From assembly GCA_026396995.1 (NCBI GenBank), contig JAPLVS010000066.1, positions 1-38,977 on the forward strand: 38,977 bases of DNA. Reading direction: 5' to 3'. The stretch is from Candidatus Iainarchaeum sp. GTDB taxonomy: Archaea; Iainarchaeota; Iainarchaeia; Iainarchaeales; DTGL01. Both the position numbers and the translations under genes were made by a program. Positions 15,728-24,297 of the stretch are shown here, in pieces; position 1 is the first letter of the stretch; the number at the start of each line of letters is the position of its first letter. The notes below the pieces were generated by a model. It did no database searches, was not told the origin of the DNA, and saw only the letters and a list, made by a program, of their open reading frames with translations.

Positions 15728-17753
15728 TCCTGGCCTTCCACTCCTCTTTGCTTTTGCATCCAGGGCTGATGCACATTTTGAAGGAATACCTTCCGTTTTT
15801 TACCATTATCATCGGGTGCCCGCAGTGCTCGCATTTCTTGTCCATTGCAGAAATGCTGCCCTTTTGCGGCAGGGGAAAAATATTGGTGCATGCAGGGTAT
15901 GCAGTGCAGCCCAAAAACCTTTTGCCTGTTTTTCCTGTGCGCACGACAAGCATGCCTTTGCAGCCCTCGCGAGTGCACGGGAACTTGTGGCTGTCCGCTC
16001 TTAATGCCATGCGCAGCGCCATCCCTATCTCGTTCTTGTTTTTCAGCAGTTCCTTCAATGCCTCGAGAAGCATTTCCCTTGAATCGTCAACGACAAGCTT
16101 TTTGCCTTTCTTGCCTGCCGCGATTTCGTCCATTTCCTTTTCGAGCTCGGAGGTCATCTTGGGCTTTACAATCACGCCGTCGAATTTTTCAAGCGAATCG
16201 ATTACAGCAAAGGCAATCTTGTTCGGCTCTATTGCCTTCGCGCCATGGATGTAATGCCTGAAATAAAGCTTCTGGATTGTCTCGTGCCTTGTGGATTTCG
16301 TGCCTAAACCGAGCTCTGCCATTGTTTTAATGAGCGTCCCCTGAGAATATCTCGCGGGGGGCTTTGTTTCCTTAGCAAGGAGTTCCAGTTCAATAAGTTT
16401 CACCCTGTCGCCCTGCTCAAGCTTTGGAAGTATTACCTCGCTCGCCTTGCTGTAAGGATAGAATTTTTTCCAGCCCAATTTCAGGTAGAGCTGGCCTCTT
16501 GCGACATAAGGCTCGCCTGCAAGGTCTATGTCCACGCTCAGGTTTTCAACAAGCGCGTCGTCGCCCAACACCGCGAAAAACCTCCTGCACACAAGCTCGT
16601 AAATCTTCCATTCCTGCTCCGAAAGCTTTTCCTTCGGGAAATCAACCGGGTGTATCGGCGGGTGGTCTTTTGTGGCGCTCGCGCCGCGCGACGGCACAAG
16701 GCTTTTTTTTGCAAGCAGCTCTTCAACAATTTTGTAAAAGGGCTCGACCCTCATGAGCTGTTCGAGGATTTTCCTAAGGTTGATGCTCGGCGGGAAAACC
16801 GTGTTGTCAGTGCGCGGATAACTTATCAAACCGCGCTGGTACAATGTTTCGGCTACAGACATTGCGCCTGCAGCCGAAAACCCGATTGCTGTTGCTGCCC
16901 TCAGGAATGTCGTGGTGTTGAAAGGCAGCGGCTTTGCAATCGTTTTCTCGGATTTCGTGACTTTCATCACTGTGCCATAATCGGCTTTTTTTGCAAACGC
17001 GCTTTCGGCCTTTTCTTTTTCCCAGAACCTTCCTGCCTTGTGGAATGCAAGGAATTTTTCCTTGTTTTTCTCGAAGGTCGCCTGCAGTTCCCAGTATGCC
17101 ATGGCCTTGAAGGCGAGGATTTCCTTTTCGCGGTCAACTATCAAAGCAAGCGTCGGGCTCTGCACCCTGCCTGCCGACAGGAATTCCTTCCCGAGTTGGC
17201 CTGAGACAAGTGAAAGGAAGCGCGTTAGGACTGCACCCCAGATAAGGTCTATTTCCCTTCTTGCATCCGCGGAATCAGCAAAATTGTAATCCAGTTCGCC
17301 CAATTCCGAGAAAGCCTGGTTTATTTCCTCGGCGGTGATTGCGGAAAAATTCGCCCTCTTGATTTCGATGCCCTTGTTTGTTTCCTTGAGGCAGACAAGC
17401 GCTTCGAGCGCGATGCTTTCCCCCTCGCGGTCGGAGTCTGTTGCGAAAATGACTCTTTTGAAATCCGGGGCGCGGGATTTGAGCAGTGAAATTATGCCTT
17501 TTTCCTTTTCGGCGTAAAGGACCTCGGCATTCGTGAGCTTTGAGAGGTCTGTGCCGAGCCAGGGCGCGAAATGCTTCGGAAAGTCAACATCCTTTATATG
17601 GCCTTTGAGCGGGAAAACAAACATGCTGCGGCCGTCTTTTTCAAAAGAATAAAACACCGCGCCGTGATGGTTTTCCTCTTTAACCTTGCCGCCTGCAAGC
17701 AGCTCAGCAATCCTTTTCCCGGCAATCGGCTTTTCTGCGATGACAAGGTCCAT
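15702..17753 (-). CDS. topA: DNA topoisomerase I (type IA)
   Basis: Relaxes negative supercoils by transient single-strand cleavage. The 683-residue protein begins with the TOPRIM domain (MDLVIAEKP...; DSDREGE acid cluster) and has the catalytic tyrosine in GLISYPRTDN at about residue 312. The C-terminus carries two zinc ribbons: CTREGC...C...C near 590 and CEHC...C...C near 645. ATG 17753 has a TATA-like element (GATATTAG, about 17782-17789 on the minus strand) roughly 30 nt upstream, so the mRNA is nearly leaderless; that element overlaps the first inverted repeat, which suggests operator control. The next gene (lipoprotein) overlaps its end. Confidence 0.95.
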   Translation of the reverse strand: MDLVIAEKPIAGKRIAELLAGGKVKEENHHGAVFYSFEKDGRSMFVFPLKGHIKDVDFPKHFAPWLGTDLSKLTNAEVLYAEKEKGIISLLKSRAPDFKRVIFATDSDREGESIALEALVCLKETNKGIEIKRANFSAITAEEINQAFSELGELDYNFADSADARREIDLIWGAVLTRFLSLVSGQLGKEFLSAGRVQSPTLALIVDREKEILAFKAMAYWELQATFEKNKEKFLAFHKAGRFWEKEKAESAFAKKADYGTVMKVTKSEKTIAKPLPFNTTTFLRAATAIGFSAAGAMSVAETLYQRGLISYPRTDNTVFPPSINLRKILEQLMRVEPFYKIVEELLAKKSLVPSRGASATKDHPPIHPVDFPKEKLSEQEWKIYELVCRRFFAVLGDDALVENLSVDIDLAGEPYVARGQLYLKLGWKKFYPYSKASEVILPKLEQGDRVKLIELELLAKETKPPARYSQGTLIKTMAELGLGTKSTRHETIQKLYFRHYIHGAKAIEPNKIAFAVIDSLEKFDGVIVKPKMTSELEKEMDEIAAGKKGKKLVVDDSREMLLEALKELLKNKNEIGMALRMALRADSHKFPCTREGCKGMLVVRTGKTGKRFLGCTAYPACTNIFPLPQKGSISAMDKKCEHCGHPMIMVKNGRYSFKMCISPGCKSKEEWKARNEKKEQAK

Positions 17754-17784
17754 GAAAAAAATCCCTTGGCGGCAAACCGCCTAA

Positions 17785-17829
17785 TATCAAAAGACATTAA
17801 TAACGATATTTTGTAAGTGTCTTTTGATA
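17785..17829. promoter_or_regulatory. Inverted repeat 1, operator-like, overlaps topA promoter
   Basis: Two perfect 12-bp arms, TATCAAAAGACA (17785-17796) and TGTCTTTTGATA (17818-17829), separated by 21 nt. The left arm covers the likely topA TATA element, so binding here would block topA transcription. Confidence 0.7.
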
Positions 17830-17831
17830 GC

Positions 17832-17873
17832 TATCAAAGGACAAAAATAACCGTATAAATTTGTCCTTTGATA
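17832..17873. promoter_or_regulatory. Inverted repeat 2, operator-like
   Basis: Two perfect 14-bp arms, TATCAAAGGACAAA (17832-17845) and TTTGTCCTTTGATA (17860-17873), separated by 14 nt. Together with IR1 it forms a module whose junction is itself a palindrome, TTTGATAGCTATCAAA (17823-17838). Confidence 0.75.
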
Positions 17874-17951
17874 TAAGAGAAACCTTTGGATGAAAAAGAA
17901 TAAAAACAAGCACGCAGGCAGACAACCTGAAAATTGCCGCTGGAAAAAAGT

Positions 17952-18425
17952 TCAAAGGCGCTTCTGGAGCACTGTGCTCGGCAGCGAACTCGATGATTTA
18001 ATCTTGTCCAGCACAACCATGCTTTTCATGTCAAGAACCCCGTCGATTGCTGAAAGCCGGTCAATGAAATCCTTTGTGGACGTAGAATCTGGCAATACGG
18101 CTTTCAGCAGCATGTTGTATTCGCCCATCACCTGGTAGACTTCGTTTATGTGCTCGAGCGATTCCAGTTTCTTGATAATGTCCTTGTGCTTTGAAAGGTC
18201 TGTGCGCACCTGCAGGAACACAGGCTTTTCATAGCCGATAACTGTGAGGTCGAGGTTTGCCGAAATCGAGGAAATGATGCCCTTGCGCTTCAGGGAATCC
18301 ACTCTTTTCTTGATTGCAACATCTGTGAGTTCTGTTTCGTCTGCTATGGCCCTGTATGAAGTGCGCCCGTCCTCAATCAATCTTTTCAGAATCTGGTAGT
18401 CAACCTTGTCTATGGATGGAATCAT
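17952..18425 (-). CDS. Lrp/AsnC family transcriptional regulator
   Basis: A 157-residue feast/famine-type regulator: an N-terminal HTH ('DKVDYQILKRLIEDGRTSYRAIADETEL...VAIKKRVDSLKRKGII') and a C-terminal RAM domain ('VFLQVRTDL...INEVYQVMGEYNMLLKAVLPDS'). An upstream in-frame start at 18458 would add MLIGFLFWGFR, but ATG 18425 gives the family N-terminus. It is flanked by two copies of the same inverted-repeat module (17785-17873 and 18525-18609), one over the topA promoter and one about 100 nt upstream of this gene, a layout expected for an autoregulated Lrp protein that also controls topA. That control is inference. Confidence 0.9.
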   Translation of the reverse strand: MIPSIDKVDYQILKRLIEDGRTSYRAIADETELTDVAIKKRVDSLKRKGIISSISANLDLTVIGYEKPVFLQVRTDLSKHKDIIKKLESLEHINEVYQVMGEYNMLLKAVLPDSTSTKDFIDRLSAIDGVLDMKSMVVLDKIKSSSSLPSTVLQKRL

Positions 18426-18524
18426 TCGAAAGCCCCAAAAAAGAAAACCTATTAACAATACTAAATAATAACAAATAAAAAGTTTGCTTTGTGAAAAAAC
18501 GCCTGGTTATTTGTTATGTAATAA

Positions 18525-18564
18525 TATCAAAGGACAAAAATAGCGCATAATTTGTCCTTTGATA
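18525..18564. promoter_or_regulatory. Inverted repeat 3, operator-like, upstream of Lrp gene
   Basis: Two perfect 14-bp arms with the same sequence as IR2, TATCAAAGGACAAA (18525-18538) and TTTGTCCTTTGATA (18551-18564), separated by 12 nt. Lies about 100 nt upstream of the Lrp start. Confidence 0.75.
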
Positions 18565-18566
18565 GC

Positions 18567-18609
18567 TACCAAAAGGCCATAAAACTATCTGAATTGAAGC
18601 CTTTTGATA
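18567..18609. promoter_or_regulatory. Inverted repeat 4, operator-like
   Basis: Arms TACCAAAAGGC (18567-18577) and GCCTTTTGATA (18599-18609), one mismatch, separated by 21 nt, the same spacing as IR1. With IR3 it forms the reverse-oriented copy of the IR1-IR2 module. Confidence 0.65.
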
Positions 18610-18614
18610 TAAAA

Positions 18615-18628
18615 TAGGTTTAAATACT
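18615..18628 (+). promoter_or_regulatory. Orphan TATA-like promoter
   Basis: AGGTTTAAATACTT, a strong BRE/TATA-like sequence on the + strand immediately after IR4. It predicts a transcript from about 18650, but only the convergent 3' end of the membrane-protein gene follows, so it could drive a short antisense RNA or be non-functional. Confidence 0.35.
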
Positions 18629-18686
18629 TAAGAAAAAAAAGCATATTTCACGGCATCAATCCCAATCAGGCAATGAGGACTCTTTT

Positions 18687-19469
18687 TTACCTGTGCTTTT
18701 TCCCGAAGCCGCCGCTGTGGGCCATTTCGCTCATTTTGACCAAATCGAATTTCATCAGGTACATGTATGTTTTGAGGACTTCAAGGAATGGCACAACGAA
18801 AACCAGCAGTATGATGACCGAAACGAACCTGCCTGGCAGGACATCCAATGCGATGAAATCAAGCGCGTATTCCAACAGCAGGACTCCGGCGGTCAATGCC
18901 ACGCCGATCCCGAGCACCATCAAAAAGGAAGAGATGTTTTTTGCAATGAAGCCGGCGCTTTCCCTTACCGCATCGGCTATGCCGACCTCGTCGACAACAA
19001 TTGCCTGCGGCACAAACATGAACAGGAGCGAAAGCGCAAGGAGCGCAAGCGATACAAGCAATATTCCCGATGCGGGCTCCATGAAAGTAACCGCCAGGAA
19101 GCCGAACGCAAAGAATGCAACCATGTAAAGCCAGAAGAAAACGAAAATCTTGACAGAAAACTTCCTGACCATTTCCGCAAGGTAGTATTCGACCCTTACC
19201 TTGCTGAGGTTTTTTCTCACGCCGAAGACTATCAGCGAAACAAAAAAGGCAAAGAAGAAAAGGAAGATTGACGCAAGCACGAATTCCACAATGAATACCG
19301 CCGGATTGACAATATTGTATTCGATGAAAAACGAGCCCGAGGAGAAAAACATGTTCTGGGATGCGAAGAAGTCGAGCAGCAGGAAGGGAACAAAGAACAG
19401 CAGGAGGCCGAAGGCAATCGCTGCCCTGGCATTAGCAAGGTATTCCTTCCACGAGTTTTCCAGAATCAT
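18687..19469 (-). CDS. Integral membrane protein, about six helices
   Basis: A 260-residue protein with about six hydrophobic segments and a short basic C-terminus. The stretch 'FVPQAIVVDEVGIADAVRESAGFIAKNISSFLMVLGIG' is typical of a widespread family of bacterial and archaeal six-helix membrane proteins (DUF4013/DUF975-like) of unknown role. Only the 5' end seems free; its 3' end faces the orphan promoter and inverted repeats near 18600. No enzymatic motif is visible. Confidence 0.8.
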   Translation of the reverse strand: MILENSWKEYLANARAAIAFGLLLFFVPFLLLDFFASQNMFFSSGSFFIEYNIVNPAVFIVEFVLASIFLFFFAFFVSLIVFGVRKNLSKVRVEYYLAEMVRKFSVKIFVFFWLYMVAFFAFGFLAVTFMEPASGILLVSLALLALSLLFMFVPQAIVVDEVGIADAVRESAGFIAKNISSFLMVLGIGVALTAGVLLLEYALDFIALDVLPGRFVSVIILLVFVVPFLEVLKTYMYLMKFDLVKMSEMAHSGGFGKKHR

Positions 19470-19520
19470 TTTCTCAGGCCTTAAAAAGCAAAAGATATGT
19501 GCCCGCGAAGGATTAAAAAC

Positions 19521-20786
19521 CTAATTTTTCCGCAGAATTTTGCCCTCAAGGTATGTAGGGAAAGCCCTCAGGATTTTTGCATTGCGGAAAGAGCACATCT
19601 CTGCTTTTTCCACAGCCACTGGCTTATAGGAATTCGTGCGCCCGATAAAGCCGCCTGTTGGGCCTTTCTCCGAAACAAGGATTTTTTGGACGCTGCCCTC
19701 AAAAAGCCTGTTCTTTTCAAGGGCGATTTCCCTGGCTTTCGCAGCCAGGGCCCTGCTTCTCTGCTTTGAAATCCCGCCGTGCACTTTTCCGGGAAGGAGC
19801 GCGGCTTTCGTGTTCGGCCTTAAGCCGAACCTTGAAACATTCACTATGTCTGGCTTCACCCTTTCCAGGAGGGCAAGGCTTTCACTGAAATCTTTTTCGG
19901 TTTCCTGGGGGAATGCCACGATTATATCGGTTGCAATCGTAATTTCCGGGAATTTTTTCCTTGCCTTTGCAGCCAATGCCTCGAATTCTTTTGCAGTGTG
20001 ATGCCTTTCCATCAGCCCGAGGACCCTGTCCGAACCGGATTGCACCGGAAGGTGCAGAAATTTGTAAACGCGCTCGTCTTCCATTGCCTTCAAAAGGCGC
20101 GGGAAGAATTTTTTAAGGTTCGCCGGGTTCATCATGCCCAGCCTCACCCGAAATTCGCCTTCGTTTTCAAGCAGGCGCTCCAGGAGTTCGGCAAGATTTG
20201 TGCCGCGGTCCAGGCCGTAGCAGCCTGTGTCGTTTGCAGTGAGCCATATTTCTTTCGAGCCTTCAAGCGCTTCCGCGAAAGCGCTGTTTATTTCTTCAAC
20301 AGGCAGGCTTTTCAGCCCGCCCCTTGCCTGCTTCACGCAGCAATAAGCGCAGTTCCCAAGGCAGCCGTGCGCCACCGGAATGATTGAAATGCAGCTGTTT
20401 TTTTTGGCCGCCGGGATTTTGGCATTTTTTTCAGAAAAGGGAATTCCGAAAAAGGAGGCGATTTCTTTCAGGTCAACGCCGAGCAGTTCGGCCTTCTCAC
20501 ACGCGCCTTTAATCTTTTCAGGCGAGATGAACGGGAGGCAGCCGCAGACCACAAGCCTTGCACCGGCCTTTTCGGCAATCACCCCGAGCGCCTTCACGCG
20601 CCTCAGCATTTTGTTTTCTGTCGGCGTTTTTACGGCACAGGTGTTTATCAAAATGAAATCCGCTTTTTCAGGGCTTTCCTGCCCAAAGCCGGCCTTTTCC
20701 AGAAGCAGGGCGATTCTTGCGGTGTCGCCCTGGTTCAGCGAACAGCCGTAGCCTTCAAGGCTGAATGTTTTACAGCGACGTTTCAT
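19521..20786 (-). CDS. tRNA threonylcarbamoyladenosine methylthiotransferase (MtaB/CDKAL1 type)
   Basis: Radical-SAM enzyme that adds a methylthio group to t6A37 in tRNAs, sharpening decoding of ANN codons. The 421 residues have the N-terminal UPF0004 domain with three cluster cysteines (GYGCSLNQ, INTCAVK, VCGCLP), the radical-SAM motif HGCLGNCAYCCVK (CxxxCxxC), the DIIVAFPQET segment, and a C-terminal TRAM RNA-binding domain. The order and sequence resemble archaeal e-MtaB/CDKAL1 more than MiaB. The start ATG 20786 gives the usual short N-terminus. It is separate from its neighbours by 35-51 nt spacers. Confidence 0.92.
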   Translation of the reverse strand: MKRRCKTFSLEGYGCSLNQGDTARIALLLEKAGFGQESPEKADFILINTCAVKTPTENKMLRRVKALGVIAEKAGARLVVCGCLPFISPEKIKGACEKAELLGVDLKEIASFFGIPFSEKNAKIPAAKKNSCISIIPVAHGCLGNCAYCCVKQARGGLKSLPVEEINSAFAEALEGSKEIWLTANDTGCYGLDRGTNLAELLERLLENEGEFRVRLGMMNPANLKKFFPRLLKAMEDERVYKFLHLPVQSGSDRVLGLMERHHTAKEFEALAAKARKKFPEITIATDIIVAFPQETEKDFSESLALLERVKPDIVNVSRFGLRPNTKAALLPGKVHGGISKQRSRALAAKAREIALEKNRLFEGSVQKILVSEKGPTGGFIGRTNSYKPVAVEKAEMCSFRNAKILRAFPTYLEGKILRKN

Positions 20787-20837
20787 TGTTGCACCTGAAA
20801 AAAAGCGCTGAAAAAAGATAAAAAGGCTTGCAGCGAC

Positions 20838-21518
20838 CTAAAACTGCCCTTCGATTATTTTCTGCAGCCTAAATGAAATCCAGCCGGCGATTGCGCCGAA
20901 AATGAAAATCAAAAATGCGGACTGGCCGAAGCATTTCCAGTAGTTTATCTGGCATGCCGCCTTCTGCACTGCTGTGCGCGTTCCGCCCGACACTTCGTCA
21001 AATTGCAGGTTGGCGCAGTTGAAGCAGGAATCCCACAGGCAGTTTCCGGAATTGAACTCATTGCCCATTTCCTTTTGCGCGCTGACGTTCTGGGTTTTGC
21101 CGAACTCTTTTTCAAAGCGGTAAAAGCAGGTTTGGGTGTAGCCGTCCTGTTCGGCGACAGATGCTGATTGCATGGAATAAAAATAAACAGGGACAAAGTA
21201 AAAGGCGAAAAGCGACAGGATTATTAGGGCAACCGGAAATTTGGCTGATTCGACAAAGCCCCAGTCGAACTCCCTTTTGGTGAAAAATACAAGGAAATAA
21301 ACCGCCAGGAAGCCTATGACGGGCATGAGCGCATACATCGGCGATATTGTTTTTGAATCGAAGCGCCAGTCATAAAAAGGGAAAAAAGTCCCGATGCCAG
21401 GCAATTTTGAGAAAATGCCGCCGGCATAATTTGAAAGCAGGTAAATCGCCATATACGAAACTACCAGCAGGAATGCTGCAAGCAAAATCTTTTTGGCGCC
21501 TGAAACCTTTTTCTCCAT
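20838..21518 (-). CDS. Membrane protein with Cys-rich extracytoplasmic loop
   Basis: A 226-residue protein with three N-terminal hydrophobic helices, a roughly 75-residue polar loop holding six cysteines (TCFYR, GNCLWDSCFNC, ACQINYWKC) and a final helix. The loop is probably exported and disulfide-bonded. Its last segment, CQINYWKCFGQS, has the same pattern as the loop of the second TadC-like protein at 31846 (CPTDYWQCLTDS), each followed directly by a membrane helix. Start ATG 21518 is chosen over TTG 21533 because GGAAGTG precedes it. Function unknown; this gene follows pdxT on the same strand, with 43 nt between. Confidence 0.75.
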   Translation of the reverse strand: MEKKVSGAKKILLAAFLLVVSYMAIYLLSNYAGGIFSKLPGIGTFFPFYDWRFDSKTISPMYALMPVIGFLAVYFLVFFTKREFDWGFVESAKFPVALIILSLFAFYFVPVYFYSMQSASVAEQDGYTQTCFYRFEKEFGKTQNVSAQKEMGNEFNSGNCLWDSCFNCANLQFDEVSGGTRTAVQKAACQINYWKCFGQSAFLIFIFGAIAGWISFRLQKIIEGQF

Positions 21519-21561
21519 AAAAAACACTTCCAAACCGTTATATCACTTCGGAAACAAGAGT

Positions 21562-22137
21562 TTAAAACCCTTGTGCAACTTTTCCCAGGAAAAACTTGTG
21601 CAGCCTGCGGTCTTCCCCCAATTCGGGGTGGAATGCCGCAGCAAGCATCCTTCCCTGCCTCACAAGGGCAGGCTTCCCTCCAAAGCCCGCCAGCACCTCA
21701 ACATTTTTCCCAACTTCCCTTATAACCGGCGCCCTGATGAAAATGCAGTGGAATTTCCCAACGCCCTTTATTTCCAAATCGGTTTCAAAGCTCTCGGCCT
21801 GCCTGCCATGGGCATTTCTCTCCACAGCCAAATCCATTTCACCGATCAGGCCTTTCCTTTTTCCGACTTTTTTTGCAAGCAGGATTGCGCCTGCGCACGT
21901 GCCGAAAACAGGCATGCCTTTTTTTATGGCAGACTTCAAGGCGTTCAGCAGGCCCCTCTGCCGTGAAAGCAAATTCATTGTTGTGGATTCGCCGCCTGGC
22001 AGGATCAGCGCATTCAATCCCTTCAGGTCTCCGGCTACCTTCACTCTCACCGAATTCCAGCCGCACTCCTGCGCCATTGCAATGTGCTCTTCCACCCCGC
22101 CCTGCAATGAAAGAACTCCTACTGTTTTGCGAGCCAT
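21562..22137 (-). CDS. pdxT: Pyridoxal 5'-phosphate synthase glutaminase subunit
   Basis: Class I glutaminase that releases ammonia from glutamine and passes it to PdxS. The 191-residue protein (start at ATG 22137, family N-terminus MARKTVGVLSLQGGVEEH) shows LPGGES, the nucleophile motif GTCAGA, and the His-Glu pair in FHPELGED. The extended frame to 22197 would overlap pdxS and is not used. It begins 19 nt after the pdxS stop, as in the usual pdxST operon order. Confidence 0.95.
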   Translation of the reverse strand: MARKTVGVLSLQGGVEEHIAMAQECGWNSVRVKVAGDLKGLNALILPGGESTTMNLLSRQRGLLNALKSAIKKGMPVFGTCAGAILLAKKVGKRKGLIGEMDLAVERNAHGRQAESFETDLEIKGVGKFHCIFIRAPVIREVGKNVEVLAGFGGKPALVRQGRMLAAAFHPELGEDRRLHKFFLGKVAQGF

Positions 22138-22156
22138 TTTCCCACTAAAAAAAGTT

Positions 22157-23041
22157 TTACCAGCCGCGGTCCTGCAATCTTTCCTTGAGTTCCGCAATGT
22201 CTTTTCCTTTCATTGCATCGCCCAAGCCTTCAGAAAATTTTGCGATAACCTTTGCATCATTGAAATGAGTTGTCGCCTCGACAATGGCGCGGGCCCTTTT
22301 TGCAGGATTTGCTGATTTGAAAATCCCTGAGCCGACGAAAACGCCGTCGCAGCCAAGCTGCATCATGAGCGCAGCATCTGCCGGCGTGGCGATTCCGCCT
22401 GCGGCAAAGTTCACGACAGGCAGTCTCTTCAGCTTCCTTGTTTTCAATAACAGGTCAAGAGGGACACGGTACTCGATTGCTTTTCCCTTCAACTGCGTTG
22501 CATTCATTTTCTGCAGTGCCGCAATCTCCTCGTTCACCATTCTCATGTGCCTTACGGCTTCAATGACATTGCCTGTGCCTGCTTCCCCCTTGGTGCGGAT
22601 CATTGCCGCTCCCTCTTTTACCCTGCGGAGCGCTTCCCCGAGATTCGTGCACCCGCAAACAAACGGCACCTTGAATTTCCACTTATCAATATGGTATTTC
22701 GGGTCCGCCGGAGTGAGCACTTCGCTTTCGTCAATGAAGTCAACGCCGAGCGCTTCAAGCACCTGCGCTTCCACAAAATGGCCGATGCGCGCTTTCGCCA
22801 TAACAGGAATAGAAACAGCCTTCATTATTTCCTTTATTTTTTTAGGGTCAGCCATCCTTGCGACGCCGCCTTCCTTGCGGATGTCCGCAGGCACCCTCTC
22901 CAAAGCCATTACCGCGCAGGCGCCGGCCTTTTCGGCAATGCGAGCGTGCTCTGCTGTGACAACATCCATTATCACGCCGCCTTTCAGCATTTTCGCAAGG
23001 CCTGTTTTCACTGCAAAAGTGCCTTTTTCAACCTTAACCAT
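22157..23041 (-). CDS. pdxS: Pyridoxal 5'-phosphate synthase lyase subunit
   Basis: TIM-barrel enzyme that makes PLP from ribose 5-phosphate, glyceraldehyde 3-phosphate and ammonia. Recognisable segments are [13 protein letters not shown] with the catalytic Asp, [11 protein letters not shown] with the Schiff-base Lys, [15 protein letters not shown] with the second Lys region replaced by the usual neighbours, and the [26 protein letters not shown] phosphate site. ATG 23041 is preferred to the in-frame TTG 23053 because GGTGGGGG lies just upstream. 294 residues, the normal length. Confidence 0.95.
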   Translation of the reverse strand: MVKVEKGTFAVKTGLAKMLKGGVIMDVVTAEHARIAEKAGACAVMALERVPADIRKEGGVARMADPKKIKEIMKAVSIPVMAKARIGHFVEAQVLEALGVDFIDESEVLTPADPKYHIDKWKFKVPFVCGCTNLGEALRRVKEGAAMIRTKGEAGTGNVIEAVRHMRMVNEEIAALQKMNATQLKGKAIEYRVPLDLLLKTRKLKRLPVVNFAAGGIATPADAALMMQLGCDGVFVGSGIFKSANPAKRARAIVEATTHFNDAKVIAKFSEGLGDAMKGKDIAELKERLQDRGW

Positions 23042-23240
23042 ATCCCCCACCAAACCAATCGGAAAAATTAAAACCCAAAAAGCCTTTTAATCATTCCCCC
23101 ACGGCAGGCGCAGAAAAAAGAACCAAAAAGGATAAAACCATAAAAAATTCCCAAAAAAGGCAAAGCCGCCAAAACAAATAAACCCAAACAAATTTAAACC
23201 GCGAGGCAGTTATTAGTGCAGTCTTCAAGGAGGCGGAAAA

Positions 23241-23501
23241 ATGGACCTGGTAAGCGGATTCTCTTTGACTTATTTAGGGCTTTTGGTCATTGCGGCATCA
23301 TGGCTTTTGCAATTGGCCTATTCCTGGAAAGGCAACAGGGAATTGAGGATTGAATTCATTGCGGTTTACACTTTAGGCCTTGCAATGGTTGCAGTTGACG
23401 AATTCGTTTCCACAAAAGGCGTTTCCTTCATGCAGTCGTTTTCACTGTGCACCGCAATCCTGCTGCTCGCAAGGTTCCTGACCTTCAAAAAAGGAAAATA
23501 A
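23241..23501 (+). CDS. Small membrane protein
   Basis: An 86-residue protein with three hydrophobic segments (about 9-27, 38-55, 66-80) and a short Lys tail. No family recognised. A strong AAGGAGGCGG ribosome-binding site precedes ATG 23241, and a TATA-like AATTTAAAC lies at 23191-23199. The 23100-23190 stretch before it is A-rich with no visible feature. Confidence 0.7.
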   Translation: MDLVSGFSLTYLGLLVIAASWLLQLAYSWKGNRELRIEFIAVYTLGLAMVAVDEFVSTKGVSFMQSFSLCTAILLLARFLTFKKGK

Positions 23502-23566
23502 GGCCGATTGCCTTCAGCGCGGCAAGAACCAAACAATTTTATTAAGCGCGAGTAATGATTGGTTAT

Positions 23567-24259
23567 ATGCCACAGGCAGGAGAAACAAAGCCCATCGGCC
23601 AGGTAATCCTCCTAGTGCACCCTCTTTTTACCTATTGGAGTATGCAGACCGGAATAAATGACAGGAGAAATCTCGGCTTGGAACCAAAAAAAGGGGTTAT
23701 GAGACTTTTGAGCGAAAGATACGCTTTGAAAAAAATTGTCAGTGAAATGAACTCTGTTGTTGACCGGATGGCAAGGAAAAGGAAAACCAACGTCCTTTTT
23801 GTGGTTGTCAAAACCGAATGTGAACCCAGAACGCCGGTAGAAAGAGCGCAAAATGCTTTTCTTAATCATTGCAGGAAAAGGTTCGATAACCTTGCCGAAC
23901 TGCCTTCGGAAACAGGACTTGATCACAATGGCGAGGCTACCCGCCAAATTCTTTCAGAGATCGCTACCTCACTTTCCAGGTTCCATTTCTCAGAAAAATT
24001 AAGCATTCTCCATTATGGGGAATACGAACACGGCTGTGTTGCAACGGCAAATGGCAGAATTGTGAAGGTACTTAAAGAGAGGTTCAGAGTCAACGTGCCA
24101 GCAAAAAGACAGCACTCCATCCGAAAGCTCACCAGCTACGGAGATGCAGATGCAATAGATGCCCTTTACGCAAAAATGCCATTACAAAAACGCAGGAGAG
24201 TAAAGAGTGTGCCCCGGCCAATGGAAAGGCTACGCTGGTCGCGCAGAATAAAGGGTTAA
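23567..24259 (+). CDS. Hypothetical protein
   Basis: A 230-residue basic protein, soluble by appearance. It has 'GQVILLVHPLFTYW', a central helical region and a strongly basic C-terminus ending in RRIKG. I do not recognise the family; no nuclease or NTPase motif is clear. Two in-frame ATGs exist (23555 and 23567). A TATA-like TTTTATTA at 23537-23544 predicts transcription at about 23568, favouring the second as a leaderless start. Confidence 0.6.
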   Translation: MPQAGETKPIGQVILLVHPLFTYWSMQTGINDRRNLGLEPKKGVMRLLSERYALKKIVSEMNSVVDRMARKRKTNVLFVVVKTECEPRTPVERAQNAFLNHCRKRFDNLAELPSETGLDHNGEATRQILSEIATSLSRFHFSEKLSILHYGEYEHGCVATANGRIVKVLKERFRVNVPAKRQHSIRKLTSYGDADAIDALYAKMPLQKRRRVKSVPRPMERLRWSRRIKG

Positions 24260-24297
24260 AAAGTCCTATTCCTTTTAATCTATTTGGAGTGAAAGAG

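Noticed and set aside
17785-17873. CRISPR repeats
   Set aside because: The arms are inverted, not direct, and only two pairs occur on each side with no regular spacers.
17890-18138. 82-residue + strand ORF
   Set aside because: It lies antisense to the Lrp gene, has no ribosome-binding site and encodes mostly the reverse of a conserved domain.
18673-19128. 151-residue + strand ORF after the orphan promoter
   Set aside because: Antisense shadow of the six-helix membrane protein, with unlikely composition; a short RNA is more plausible than this protein.
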